This document shows positions 1 to 13,800 of a stretch of DNA of 64,000 nucleotides, in pieces. Numbering within the stretch: the first letter of the stretch is position 1; each line of letters begins with the position of its first letter. Source of the stretch: Dallia pectoralis (Eukaryota; Chordata; Actinopteri; Esociformes; Umbridae); contig CM055755.1 in assembly GCA_029465975.1 (NCBI GenBank), positions 3,421,909 through 3,485,908 of the forward strand, given 5' to 3'. The position numbers and the translations under genes were made by a program. Under the pieces are notes generated by a model. The model was not told where the DNA came from. It saw only the letters and a list, made by a program, of their open reading frames with translations, and did not search any database.

Positions 1-997
1 GCTTAATGTTGGGCAGCTGTACACTGCCGCCAGACAGTGTGTCGTGGCCTTTTGGTATCCGGTCAGGCTGGCCAAATCTCAATGACCTATATAGGTGGAG
101 CTCAGGTGGACACGACTGACACACAGAATAACAGACAACTTGACATGCAAACTTAAACACTGACTGACAGACACATAGACACACACATAGACTGACATAC
201 AGAGTCACACACAGACGAGGAAAGAATGTCTTTCGATCTGCTTATTTCTTTAATCTCTTTTCCATACATTAGAATTGTACACAAAATGAATAACCCTGGA
301 TACAAGGCTGTCTCTGAGTCTCTTTACACTAGTAAAAATATTTTTTACATTTTCACATGGCCTTCTTAAATTAATTTTTGTTTTGCTTTTGTGCTGACTG
401 ATAATGACTGAGACGGTACTTTATGCCGGCTGCAGCTGTAACGGAAGATCAGTTCACACGCACATGCACATCCAATGAGACGTTTGAGGGGACTTGACCT
501 CACTATCATGTATTTGAAATATTTATGCACCTAATATATTTAAATGTATTTCATTTACCTTATGTATTTTTCAAATATTGTTGCCATATATATCAGTTCA
601 GTTTTAATATATTACATTGTATTATACTTTGGAATACGGGACTTTACAAATTAGAATAATGTTAGAATTGGGATTCATTTCAGGTCAAGTTAAGGTAGCT
701 AGGTAAAGTTTAGGCAAAACGTGTAGGTTATTGTGTTTAAGTTGTGTTAGGTTAGGGTTAGGGTAAGGGGAGAAACAATATATACCATTTAACATAAAGG
801 AAACGTCTGAATAAGAGGATAAGCTATATTTCGCAGGCAAAGCATTTCCAGCATCTTATCGGCCTATATACCAATTAATTGAGACCGAGAAGTTCAACCT
901 AGTCATATAACACTCGAAGACGTTCAAACCCGCAAACATCCACATATATTTGCACCTAGGAACGTCAACTCGCACTACAGTGGTAATGCGCAGTACC
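1..997. other. sik3 upstream region, no gene seen
   Basis: AT-rich non-coding DNA that becomes GC-richer after about 960. It holds a short telomere-like TTAGGG-type stretch near 745-770. I see no convincing exon or recognisable mobile element. The right part grades into the sik3 promoter. Confidence 0.5.
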
Positions 998-1011
998 GTC
1001 TCCATGGCAAC
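998..1011 (+). promoter_or_regulatory. RFX X-box-like palindrome in the sik3 promoter
   Basis: GTCTCCATGGCAAC matches the X-box pattern of two inverted half sites bound by RFX factors. It lies about 170 bp upstream of the sik3 start codon. A weaker second element, GTTGCTATAG followed by TTACAAC, lies near 1050-1066. Binding is inferred from the motif only. Confidence 0.45.
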
Positions 1012-1178
1012 CACAATACGTTTCAGCGGATGAAGTCATTGACGCTGATTGTTGCTATAGTTACAACCTAGAGAGGGCGCTGCGGAGGCGCTTTCTACGT
1101 AATATGACGCAGGACGGGGGCGTGCCCGCGCAGCGCGCTGCGCAAGCCTGGTTGTTGTTCCCGCAGAGAGGCGAGAAG

Positions 1179-1469
1179 ATGGCGGCTGTGTCAAGCGGAG
1201 GTGCAGTGGGGTCCGCTGCGGACGGGATTACGCACTCTACCCGACCGGCCCACGCAGGCATGGGCGCCCAGAACCGATCACAGCCATCCTCCGGGATCAG
1301 CCACGCCAATCGACCCACCCCGGCCGCCGGGTGCATCACCAATCCCGGCCTTTCCTCGGCCATCAGGCCCCCCCCAGCCCGAGTGGGCTACTATGAAATC
1401 GAGCGGACCATCGGCAAGGGGAATTTCGCCGTTGTCAAACTAGCGACGCACATCATCACAAAAGCGAAG
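1179..1469 (+). CDS. sik3: sik3 exon 1: start and glycine-rich loop
   Basis: 97 codons. A low-complexity Ser/Pro/Ala N-terminus is followed by GYYEIERTIGKGNFAVVK, the nucleotide-binding glycine loop (IGKGNFAVV at residues 78-86). It ends TKAK before a GTACGA donor at 1470. The sequence is GC-rich, as expected of a CpG-island first exon. Confidence 0.93.
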
Positions 1470-4400
1470 GTACGATACATAATACAAGCATTTCGATCCG
1501 GATCGACGTCATGTTGTCATCGGCCGTGTACCCGTTCGACTGTGGACGCTGTCACGGATCCCCAGACTGAAGTCGGATTGGGCCTTCGGGCTTGGGAGCG
1601 AGTACGCCGGGCAGCCCGCTGTGGGGTTGCGGTGCTCAGTGCGGGGGTGTAAACACGGGCTATCATGGGTACGACCAGCCAGGCATTGACTAGTACAGTT
1701 TCTCATTTGTTGGAGTGACTTGTTATCGTTTTACAAGGACGGAGAGGGTGACTGACTTGTCAACACAGACAGAGGACGGAGAAAAGAGTACCGTACAGAC
1801 AGACAGTACCCTGGTTAGGTAACACAGGGTATATTGTGTATCGGGTTATGTAATAAACCAGCTATTTTGTACTAATGTACAGTCAGTATTGCATGCGTCA
1901 AGTGATCCATGTAATCTCTAACATTAGTACTTCCACCTATCCTTATAATTAGCAAACAATAACTCATGACATTTTTAAGTTAGCAAATGTTCCGAGCTAG
2001 CTAGCATCAAAAACCACCAGGAGCCTGACAGTCACCAAATATTAATGTCTGTGACCAATAATAGCCAATGTGTTATTTAAACGGAGCTTTTTGTGGTGTT
2101 TCTAATAGGAGTGTATTCATTGGCCCGTGTGGAATCTCCATTTGGTTATACAGAACTAGGCTGTTGGAAAATGTGCTGCTTCAGATATCTCACAGTCTAT
2201 TGATATTCCTATTGGTCCGAGGATGGTTTTGCATAGTGTGGGTGTCTGTAAAAAGATGCATTGCTGGCATTGGCACTAGGGACTACATACCTTGTTTGTC
2301 AATATATATATATATATATATAATGTGAGCTGAGCCCATAGCATTGCCAATTGGCATATTATTTTAGTGCACATTTTCCTTCGACTCAAATTACCACTCA
2401 GATGTGATGATATTTTTGCTCCAGGTAGTTTGAGAAACATCTTTATTTTCCTTCTCCCAATGACAACATGGGGGTCTGAGGGGTGGAGCTGGTCATGCCA
2501 TAGACTCACAGTTCTTGCCAGTGTTCTTTAAGCCTTTGCCAGTACCACTAAGCCGACAGATCTGCTACCAATAAGATCGGCGATCTGTAACACTAATGGA
2601 ATCGTGCAGAGGCCAGACTCGTCAGACAGGAAGAAACAGAAGGCCACCTGTAATGACGTCAGAACACATCAGGCATGCGGCTGAGACCCTGTGTTTACAT
2701 GCGAACATCCTCCTGGCAAATACAACCTGCGACTGTTTGAGTCGTTTGGGTCTGAGTCCACGTGTCTGACTGTGTTACGGGTTACCCGGAGCGTGTATAT
2801 TGGGGGATACCGTGGGTACATGGTGTTTAGTGCAGCATTCCTTCTGTTAAGTGTGTGTGTCCGTGTATGTGTGTGTGTGTGTGTGGATAAGAGAGAGAAA
2901 GAGAACACGTCATTGCTTCAATGTATGCTGTTTGATGGAAGCTGTCTTTATCCGGGTTGACCAACAAGCATGTTTTTTAGAAACACAGAATTCCATAAGC
3001 TTCCATTAGGCTTCAATGTTGTTTGCAAGTTGCAGGCCTGCACATTTCATGTGGTTTGCTATAAATACATGTTTGTTGGCGTGCGGCTACATTGAACTAT
3101 ATTATGCCGTGAACGTGTGGTTTTTAATTACAAGCTCTCCCTGAACGGCGGCGAGGGCTCGGTTAGCCGATAATCATTCGGTGATTCAGCTATTTTATGT
3201 GGAACTAGTGCAGTAATGGGCCGCTGTGCTAGTCCTTACATAATATGTAGGGCATTTTTGATTTTGGAACAGCGGAGGAACAATTTGGCTTTGTCATGCA
3301 GTGTGCTACACTTGGAAACCCTGCACCAGTAGGAATCTACTTTTTCGACCTGAAAGATACTGGTCAGAGCTAACATTTTACCTTTTACATTTGTTCATGC
3401 CTATAGATTGTGATTTTAATGAGCTTTATCAAGTGTGTTCTGTGGCAAATCTGAAAGCCTTACCTCAGATTTCTTACGAAAGATGCTGTCTTCTGTTTTA
3501 TGAGGTACTGTGAATGTTATTGCAAGTCAACATCTCGTTTCAGGGCTGGGTGTTATTTAAATATATCCACCAACCAGCATGGCATTTTTTATTAATCAAA
3601 AACACCTGCTTCTTTTTATCTTGGGGAGAGACTAATAGACTAACAGTGTTTTGTGGTGGAGACATTTTATATGGTTGGTGCCAACCTATGTTTTCCAGGT
3701 CTAGGACAGAATTATGTCCAAATATTGTTGGGATCAGACAGAATCAGAAATCTGAAAGAGTGTTATACTCCAAGTCCGTTTACAGGAAACAAGGACATTG
3801 TTCTTGCCCGTTACTGCAACACTTAATACACACGTATACGAATACGAACTAGAGATCCAATAAATCACTCTAGTATATAATATGAATATGTATGTTAATA
3901 TCTATGGTGTAAATGTCTGTCTAGTTAGAGTTCAGAGTGAACATGAATGTGGGGTGCAGGCTATAGAGAGTTTGGTTCTGGGTGAATGTGGGGTGCAGGC
4001 TATAGAGAGTTTGGTTCTGGGGGCACGTTCCTGAGACCTACTGCTGTAGGGATTGTCCCCTGATGAACGCCTTTAGACCATGGTGGGTTCTCTCTGTCTG
4101 GTTGCCTTTCAAAACCAACACGGTTGATGTTCTACGTGCAGTCACTAAATGATTTGTTCAATGTCTCTGAAAGTAGATGCTGACCATAGGAGATCAGTGC
4201 TCTAGTGCTAGCTCAACAATAAAACCCAAGATTATAAATGTTTATGCAATTCAAAGTCCACAAATGGGCATGTTATGCAGTTAAAGTTTTTTTTGGACAC
4301 TTCTTTGGACAGATTCAAGAGTGATTGAGTGATAATGTAACAACGTTTTCCACGTTTGGCTCCCATGTAGCTCAGTTAGCAGAGCTCCAGTAGCCCATGG

Positions 4401-4768
4401 AATGCCAGGGTTCTGGGTTCGATTCCCACTTAAGAACAGTACGAGCCAGTGTAAAAAAAGAAGTGTAACCTCTCTACTTCAAATTTGCTCCGGAAAAGAG
4501 CTTGATTTCTTCTGAATTTAAACCCCATGACATCCTCCAACCCAACCCCCCCTCTTCCGAATATTTGGACAGATCTTCGGATTACACTCTCTGAGGCATC
4601 AGACGTGTATCGTCAGTGTTGTTGTGAAAGAGAGAAGCTGTAGCTCAGACTGGAGGAGGCTAATTGTGTTGTGGTGTTACAGTAACTGAGCCCGGCGTCA
4701 CGGTGTAGGGAAGGGGTACGTTAGAGAGGTGCTACCACCGTACCAGCCATCACCACACCTGCCAGGTC

Positions 4769-4802
<34 letters not shown>

Positions 4803-7800
4803 TTTCCAAGCCTACCGTCCAGCCCCCCTTATCAGATGAAGTGGCACCTCCTGGCTCCAGCACTGTCAGACAGGTATGGTTACAAGCGTGCTCTGGCCTG
4901 CCCGCAGTGGTCCATGCCACGCTCTGTCTCTCCAGACGGCAGCCACCCTCTTCTTTGTCTTCTCCGGAGGTCTCGTCGCTCAAATAACACGGTCATGGTC
5001 ACCCTATTGTCTCCAGCCTCCAAATGTCTCCCATGTCATTGAGATGTACCCTACGTCCTCAGAATGTCTCCCATGTCATTGAGATGTACCCTACGTCCTC
5101 AGAATGTCTCCCATGTCATTGAGATGTACCCTACGTCCTCAGAATGTCTCCCATGTCATTGAGATGTACCCTACGTCCTCCAAATGTCTCCCACGTCCTC
5201 AAATTGTCTCTTATGTCACTGCCCCTCCCGGGTGCTGGTTCCCCGGGTGGTAAGAAGGAATGTGTTTATAATGCGGAGATCTTCGTAGGGAGGAGTAGCA
5301 TCGGCCAGGCAGCGATTAGTGACGGCCCTGATTATATTTCTATGACTAACTTGATGAATTGTGCCGGAGCTTCGCGTCTCCTTTCATCCTCTCATTGCTC
5401 TGATCGTTTGGTGTGTTCGTTACCAGAACCCGGGGACCTCGGCCCCCAGTCAAATTTTGTGGAGTGACCCAGCTAGCTAACAGCACAACAGAGAATACGC
5501 TCATCTGTTTTAGTCCAACCTCCGATTGTACCTGGACTGCACCTGGACCGTGATGGGGTGGATTCCATCACCGTCTATTCTAAATGAAAACGTGGACATG
5601 TGGTTGGGAGTCTTCACAAAGGAAACATAGTGACTTTATGCCTTCTGCTGACTATAGTGGTGAACACGGAGGGTTTTGGTTTATCTTGCGCCTCACAGCT
5701 CGTCTCCACTTTGTTGTTTTTCTGTTTTTGTCTTGATTGTCATGGTCGTGCCAGGACCAGGAGAATCAAGGCCATGTTTCCTTCACCAGTCTGCGTGATG
5801 AGTCAGTAGTTTGCGTGAGGGGCCTGTGGTCTGCGTGAGGGGCCTGTGGTCTGCGTGAGGGGCACGTGGTCTGCGTGAGGGGCACGTGGTCTGCGTGAGG
5901 GGCACGTGGTCTGCGTGAGGGGCACGTGGTCTGCGTGAGGGGCACGTGGTCTGCGTGAGGGGCACGTGGTCTGCGTGAGGGGCACGTGGTCTGCCGGGCC
6001 TGTCCGCTAGGCCAATCAGCTCTTAAGGCTCACATATGTTACTTGTGGTGGCACTGACTGACTGACTAACTGCTGCAATTACCTGGCCAAGCTCTGGTGG
6101 CTGCAGTAAAGACTACAGTTGGACCGTCCTCAATTCACATTGCTGTAATTTTATCTTGGTGCCTGCAGGTTTTAAAAATGCCCTCACCTGTTCGGCTTGC
6201 TAACAGCTCATGTATTACATTGTCTGGGCTAAGCCTCTTTATTTTACTAGGTCAATACGTGAGGGTAGAGGTATTAATTCCACGCACTGCTGACAGTTAT
6301 GTAAAACTACAGTGTCATGCGTCTATAGAAGTCCTCCTGTCTGCATTCCTACATATTTTTTTTGGTGTCCGGATCGTGTTGTTTGTAACGCTCCTCCCTG
6401 GCTAAAGCTCACTGGTCCACTCAGGTTCTAGACTGACCCGTCTCTCCTGAGCATTTCTCCCCCCCAACCCCCGCAGCCATACCGGCTGCCCAGTATGAGA
6501 GGTGTCTAATGGGTTAGATCAACACCGGTCTTGTGACACTTCAGCTTAACAGAGTCTCTCTGTGTGTCCATATTGTTCAATGGAACATTCTGGAGAAATG
6601 CCGGCCGGCCGAGTCACCCTGAAGGGACATGCTACTGGATTACTGTAACTGCACGCCAGAATACAGCCACTGGCCCAGTAACACAGGACGTAGACAGCCA
6701 CTGGTTTGTTGACTGTGTTTGTGTTTTGTTAGTGTGTGAGCACAGCAGGTCTGGCTCCACGGGGTGATGTTCAATCTGACTTACAGCTAGCCCCTGGTTT
6801 TACCTGCTGAGGACACCTGGACAGCTTAACATCTGTACCTGTTTTCCTGATGGAGTGTGAACACAACGCCTCATGACCTTCCTGGCTCATCTGCGCCTGT
6901 GTGTGCGCGTGCATGTCTACTTCAGATGTTGGTCCTCGTGTCCATCGTTGATGACGGAGCGATTACATCAACACATATGGATGATTACATCAACACTGTG
7001 CCAAGTCAGATGAAGCATAAGAAACCACAAAGCAGACACCTACACACACAGCCCTACTGAGAAAGATCCCCCAACACACACACACACTTAGCCTCACTCA
7101 GAAAGCCCCCTGTCACACACATGCAAGGTTTTAATTCCCGAACACCATGTGCTCCACTCTCCTGTGCACCCTCTTCCTTTTCCTGTCTGCCTATCCTGTG
7201 TGTGTGTTTGTGAAACGGGCTCGTGACTTGCTCACTGATGGGCCTATTCTGTTATCTTAGCCACGAAAAGACTGGTAGAGTGGCATAACCCTACCCTCTC
7301 TTTGCCCACTCATTACTGGGTGGCTATGGAGGCGTAACCCTAACCCCTGTCTGTTCCTCCTTCCCCCCTTCTTACAAGTAACTGAAAGGTTATTTGATTG
7401 AAACCCAAATTGACAGGGGAAATTTGGTCTTGTTGAGACAAACAAAAATAATTTCTTAACACTGCACAGTTGTCCCTGGCAACGTCAAGTTTGCGCTGGT
7501 GTTTGCTGAGCTGTGGGACGGCTGGGTGTCGACGTCTCGGTTTCCTAGCGTTTTTTTTCTTCCAACCACGATATTGCTGAATAAAGCAAAAATGCACCTG
7601 TCGCCTTTCAGCTCTCTGCTTCGTCTCTCGACATTGACCTGTCGCCCCGTCCCCACCAGCGGACGAGTCGAGTGGCCCGAGCGTGGGATCGATTTGCCGA
7701 GTCATTAGCATTCTCGTGCTAATTAGCACGCCTTTTGATTTCTTGTTTCCTTCCAGGTGGCCATCAAGATAGTGGACAAGACTCAGCTGGACGACGAGAA

Positions 7801-10800
7801 CCTGAAGAAGATCTTCAGGGAGGTGCAGATTATGAAGATGCTGAGGCACCCGCACATCATTCGCCTCTACCAGGTCAGGAGGACGTCAGCTCTCGACCCG
7901 AGTGGCTCTTTAAGTACTGATCTAGGAACAGCGGCGGGATTCCCTCCCTGCCCGATCCTGAGCGTTGCTGAACAGTGTGAAGAAATACATTCTGATCCGA
8001 GCTCAGTCTCTGGCACTTTGGCCCACGACGTTCTCACACACATCTGACGCTGTGTGTTCACTGATGTTTACTGTCGCTGTGATATTGCAAATGTCTGACT
8101 GTCTGTCGGCCTCGGTGTGTGTGCGCATGTCTGTTTTCAGGTGATGGAGACCGAGAGAATGATCTATCTGGTGACGGAGTATGCCAGCGGCGGAGAGATT
8201 TTCGGTAGGTTTTATAACAAATATGCTAGTGTGTTTTTCTTCTATATTTCATAATATCTAAAAAGTGATTTGAGGCCGCCGGGTATCGCAGCAGCTCCCA
8301 GTGGACTTGGAACAGTTGATGTTGAGATGTCTTCAAAAGCACATATAAAACGGGAAGTGTAGGCAGGAATCCTTATTGGCTGGAGGAAATGCTCCATCTG
8401 GTCTTCTACCTTGACTAAGCTCACAGTTGTCTGAAGCTGAGGTGGTGTTGGTGGCGGTCAATTGGCGATCTGTTAGTTATGTTGACCTAGAATACATTCA
8501 CTTTGGCTCGATCATTAGGATCACATCAGTATCTGAAAGGTTTTGTGAACTAGTCTTCATGCCGACATGAAAGAAAAATATGTTGTTCTGCCCTTGAGCG
8601 AGACAGCTGACCATTATTGCTCTGTGCGCACCATGTGTCCATCGTGGCAACCAGCCTGCCGATCTCTGGTTTTGGGGGACAGGGAAACGGGGGGTCCGCT
8701 GAAAAGTGGAAATGACATTTCTGTTGTGCCATGTTCGTTCAAAAAAATGTGAATCCTTAATGGATCTTTGGGAAACATTCACTAGTGGCTGGTCTGATCT
8801 GGTAGTCTGTGGTGCTGGTCGTTTGAACTTTGACATTTTGTCCGTCCATGTTCAGACCACCTGGTGGCCCATGGCAGGATGGCGGAGAAGGATGCGCGGA
8901 GGAAGTTCAAGCAGATCGTGGCGGCCGTCCACTTCTGCCACTGTCGTAACATCGTCCACCGAGACCTGAAGGCGGAGAACCTGCTGCTGGACCACAACCT
9001 TAACATCAAAATTGCTGGTATGGCACAGTGCAGTGTGGGGGTTTATTGTATGACACGGTGTGGTTCAGTGTGGGGGTTTATTGTATGGCACGGTGTGGTT
9101 CAGTGTGGGGGTTTATTGTATGGCACGGTGTGGTTCAGTGTGGGGGTTTATTGTATGGCACGGTGTGGTTCAGTGTGGGGGTTTATTGTATGGCACGGTG
9201 TGGTTCAGTGTGGGGGTTTATTGTATGGCACGGTGTGGTTCAGTGTGGGGGTTTATTGTATGACACGGTGTGGTTCAGTGTGGGGGTGTATGGGTGTGGT
9301 TCAGTGTGGGGGTTTATTGTATGGCACGGTGTGGTTCAGTGTGGGGGTTTATTGTATGGCACGGTGTGGTTCAGTGTGGGGGTTTATTGTATGGCACGGT
9401 GTGGTTCAGTGTGGGGGTTTATTGTATGACACGGTGTGGTGCAGTGTGGGGGTTTATTGTATGGCACGGTGTGGTTCAGTGTGGGGGTTTATTGTATGAC
9501 ACGTTGCAGTGTGGGGGTTTATTGTATGACACGGTGTGGTGTACTTCCCTTACCATCTTTCTTCCTCCCCTCTTTCCTCCTCCGCTGTGCCCTGCTCCCC
9601 TCTGTCCTCCTCCTCTTTGTCCTGCTCCCTCCTCTGTCCACCGGTAGACTTTGGCTTCAGCAACCTGTTCTCCCGAGGCCAGCTGCTGAAGACCTGGTGT
9701 GGAAGTCCTCCTTATGCAGCTCCAGAGCTCTTTGAAGGGAAGGAGTACGATGGACCCAAGGTGGATATCTGGGTGAGTTCACTAGCATCTTATAGGTCAT
9801 AGGTCACTGGTCACATGTTATATATAAAACCCAGGAAGGGTTGGCACAGGTGAACAAGAGGACTAACTGTTCCTGCTTTTGCACAGGGCTATTGTATAGG
9901 AAACCTAGCTAGCTAAACCCAGCCAGTTTCCATTACAGGGGAATTGCCGCTAGAGCAGGGCTTTATTTGCTTGCTAATAACATTCCTGGCACACAGAAAA
10001 TTCACCACTGGTTCACCAGTCTTACATCCTCGGCATATATCAAACACTCTCCCCAAACCAGTACTTTCAGATCTAGACCTGTGTGTGTGTGTGTGTGTGT
10101 ATACATACATGCACTTGTCAGAGGGTTCGTTTCTGATCCATCTCTTCCTTGTCACTTTCTCCCTCCATCTACGCCTGTAGAGTTTGGGCGTGGTACTGTA
10201 TGTTCTGGTGTGTGGGGCTTTGCCGTTTGACGGCAGCACCCTACAGAACCTGAGGGCCCGGGTGCTGAGTGGGAAGTTCCGGATCCCCTTCTTCATGTCC
10301 ACAGGTGAGCCCCGATCAGATACCTGTAAACCAGAACATCCTCACACAGACCCGGTCACATATACCTTTAAACCACCCCCAGCCAATCACATATACCTTC
10401 AAACCACCCACATCTTCACACAGACCCAATCACAGATTCCATCCTCACACAGCCATAACAGGCACATAATGTTGTCCTATTCATCAGAAATGTCCGTGTC
10501 AGTTCTACATAATGTGTGTGTGTGTTTGACAGACTGTGAGTACCTAATCCGACACATGTTGGTACTGGAGCCAAGCCGACGCCTCTCCATGGAGCAGATG
10601 TGTAAAAACAAGTGGATGAAACAGGGGGACCCGGACCCCGAGTTTGAGAGTGTGAGTTCTGCTGTCCACTACCAGGCTGCTTCTGACCAGGAGCTGTTGT
10701 TACCCAGCGGTTAGGGTTACTTACCCGGCGGTTAGGGTTACTTACCCGGCGGTTAGGGTTATTACCCGGCGGTCAGGGTTACCTGTAAATGGAGGTTTTT

Positions 10801-13800
10801 ATTGTTTCTCTTTCACTCTCTTTGTGTTTGTCTCTGTCTATTTCTTTCTCTGTGTGTGTCTCTTCCTTCCTCTGTGTGTGTCTCTTCCTTCCTCTGTGTG
10901 TGTCTCTTCCTTCCTCTGTGTGTGTCTCTTCCTTCCTCTGTGTGTGTCTCTTCCTTCCTCTGTGTGTCTCTCTTCCTTCCTCTGTGTGTCTCTCTTCCTT
11001 CCTCTGTGTGTCTCTCTTCCTTCCTCTGTGTGTGTCTCTTCCTTCCTCTGTGTGTCTCTCTTCCTTCCTCTGTGTGTGTCTCTTCCTTCCTCTGTGTGTG
11101 TCTCTTCCTTCCTCTGTGTGTGTCTCTGTCTATTTCTTTCTCTGTGTGTGTCTCTTCCTTCCTCTGTGTGTGTCTCTTCCTTCCTCTGTGTGTGTCTCTT
11201 CCTTCCTCTGTGTGTGTCTCTTCCTTCCTCTGTGTGTGTCTCTTCCTTCCTCTGTGTGTGTCTCTTCCTTCCTCTGTGTGTGTCTCTTCCTTCCTCTGTG
11301 TGTGTCTCTTCCTTCCTCTGTGTGTGTCTCTTCCTTCCTCTGTGTGTGTCTCCTCCTTCCTCTGTGTGTGTCTCTTCCTTCCTCTGTGTGTGTGTCTCTA
11401 TTCCTTTCGCTGTGTGGGTCTGTCTGTCAGTTGATAGTGGAATGTGAGCAGGTGAAGTCCGATCGGGAGACGGAGGTCATCAATGAGCAGGTTCTAATGG
11501 CCATGTCAGAGATGGGACTGGACCGTGAACGCACACTCCAGGTGAACCCGACACACACGTGCCCACAAAACCCATTTAAATAAAAACCTGCTCCCTGTTG
11601 TCCTGGCTGACCTGTTGTCTCTGGTTTCATTCTTGCCTCCAGTCTCTACGCACTGATGAGTACGATCACTACAGCGCCATCTACAGTCTGCTCGCCGACC
11701 GCCTAAAGAAACACAAGACCCTGAGGGTGACTCCGCCCTCGCCTCGTCCCATTGGTTACCCTCTCAATGCTGGACAGGTAGCCGTCACCACTCATCACCT
11801 GAACACACAAAGGATCCGTACTGGGTTCTCGCTAATAATTGTTTGGACCGAGGTACATTCTAATAAACGCAGCGTTCTTTGACCTTTAACCCGAGCGGAT
11901 CTTTAGCCCCAAGTGAGGTAGGCTTTTGATGTGGTTTGCCATCTCTGCGACTGCAGTGGCTTCCTGTTCCGTTCTACCACCCGGCGTTTAGCGGATTGCC
12001 GCTCTCTCCTCGGTTACAGTCAGTCAGCGTGAAGTCATAGCGGAACAGAAAGCTGCTGAGAGGTTCTGCTGGTTGTGGGGGAAAGTTCCAGTTGTGGTGA
12101 GTGTGCACCCTGCCGTCCCCGTACGCGACGCCGTTTCCACCACAGTATGTCGTTTGAGGACACGACACACGCAGGCTAGGCTACGCACACTAATCTAATG
12201 ACACGTGTAAAGGGATGGTTCACCCAAATCGCCTCAAGTGGCACAGCAGTGTCCTGACCCTTTTAGCTGTCAGTGGAGAAGGTTACCACGGTTACACAGT
12301 TGAAGGATTACGATAATGCTGTTAACTGTGTTGGGCTGCTGTGAGGTGGTCTTCACTCACCGTGTTGGGCTGCTGTGAGGTGGTCTTCACTCACCGTGTT
12401 GGGCTGCTGTGAGGTGGTCTTCGCTCACCGTGTTGGGCTGCTGTGAGGTGGTCTTCACTCACCGTGTTGGGCTGCTGTGAGGTGGTCTTCACTCACCGTG
12501 TTGGGCTGCTGTGAGGTGGTCTTCACTCACCGTGTTGGGCTGCTGTGAGGTGGTCTTCACTCACCGTGTTGGGCTGCTGTGAGGTGGTCTTCACTCACCG
12601 TGTTGGGCTGCTGTGAGGTGGTCTTCGCTCACCGTGTTGGGCTGCTGTGAGGTGGTCTTCGCTCACCGTGTTGGGCTGCTGAAGTGATGCTTGCCGTCAG
12701 TACCACCAATGAGGTGTGGTTAATTAACGGGTTTCCATGGTCAATGGAAAACCTGGCTAGGCAGCGTTTGCCACATCTTTATAAATATCAAGCACAAGGT
12801 GAGAGCAACGTTCGTCCCGTGTTCTATACTTAACGGATTGTATTGCAATTTAGATGTTGTTATGCGGCCTAATTAGGCAGGGCACTGGCAAAACTAAACG
12901 TCTCAATGGACTTGTCTCAATTAAAACAGCAAAATAGAATATGGATCTGTTTTGAAAGAGCTCACAGGCATTCCCCATTGGAAAATAACCATTTTAACCA
13001 CGCACGTTTCAATAATTGCCAGAAAGAAACATCCATGAACCTACCGAGACACGCAGTCCACCCACCTGCACAGAGAAACGGGCATCACGACCAACGAGAC
13101 AGTCGGGGACTCGGGGCTGTTTAAATGTTAAACGTGTGGTCACGTGAAAATGGCCTTTACGCAAAAATCGCATATGTAACTGATTGGTTGTAAACCATAT
13201 CGCTCCTAAAAGGTTATTTTACCCCTAGCAGGCATTTCACCCCAAGTATTTATCCCTGGCAAGCTAATTAATGAGCGAGACTAATCAGCTAAACCGACAT
13301 CGTCTAACGTGAACACAGGTTTCTTAGCTAGCATGTTTGTTGCTAACTTGTTTGTTGCTAAACCGTTTGTTGCTTACTTGTTTGTTGCTCACATGCTGGC
13401 CCTACATTTGTTGTTCAGGAATCAGTCTGTTTGTGCAGAAGCTGCTGACCCAGGTGACGTTTACCGGGTTACGTTACGTCACTGCGTCACGGTTACTACA
13501 GACGTGCCGACGTCATGAAACGGCTACTTACCAACAGTAATTAGATAGCATTTGTGGAAGATTTTTAACTATTGTTCTATTTTCTGCGGTGGTTAACACA
13601 GTAATTTCCGTATTTTATTATTAAACGAATGTAGTTGTTTGCCGGTATTGATCCGATAACCGAGCCCCTCCGTCCTGTAAATAACCGAAATGTTTTAACC
13701 CGAGCTTGTTTTCTTGAAGTTCCTAAATGTGTGTATTTCTATGTGCGGTCCTTCAAAATAAAAGTTGAAATGAAATGCAACGCACTGTTGAAGCGGTATC

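Noticed and set aside
4362..4440. tRNA gene
   Set aside because: A and B boxes are present but stems do not form a cloverleaf and a SINE core follows.
10706..10782. Interstitial telomere
   Set aside because: TTAGGG-like motif is part of a 23-bp unit, with too few copies and no pure hexamer run.
10789..11583. 264-codon Cys/Leu/Ser-rich frame
   Set aside because: Simple CT/GT repeat in intron 7 fused by chance to exon 8; the exon joins exon 7 by a clear acceptor.
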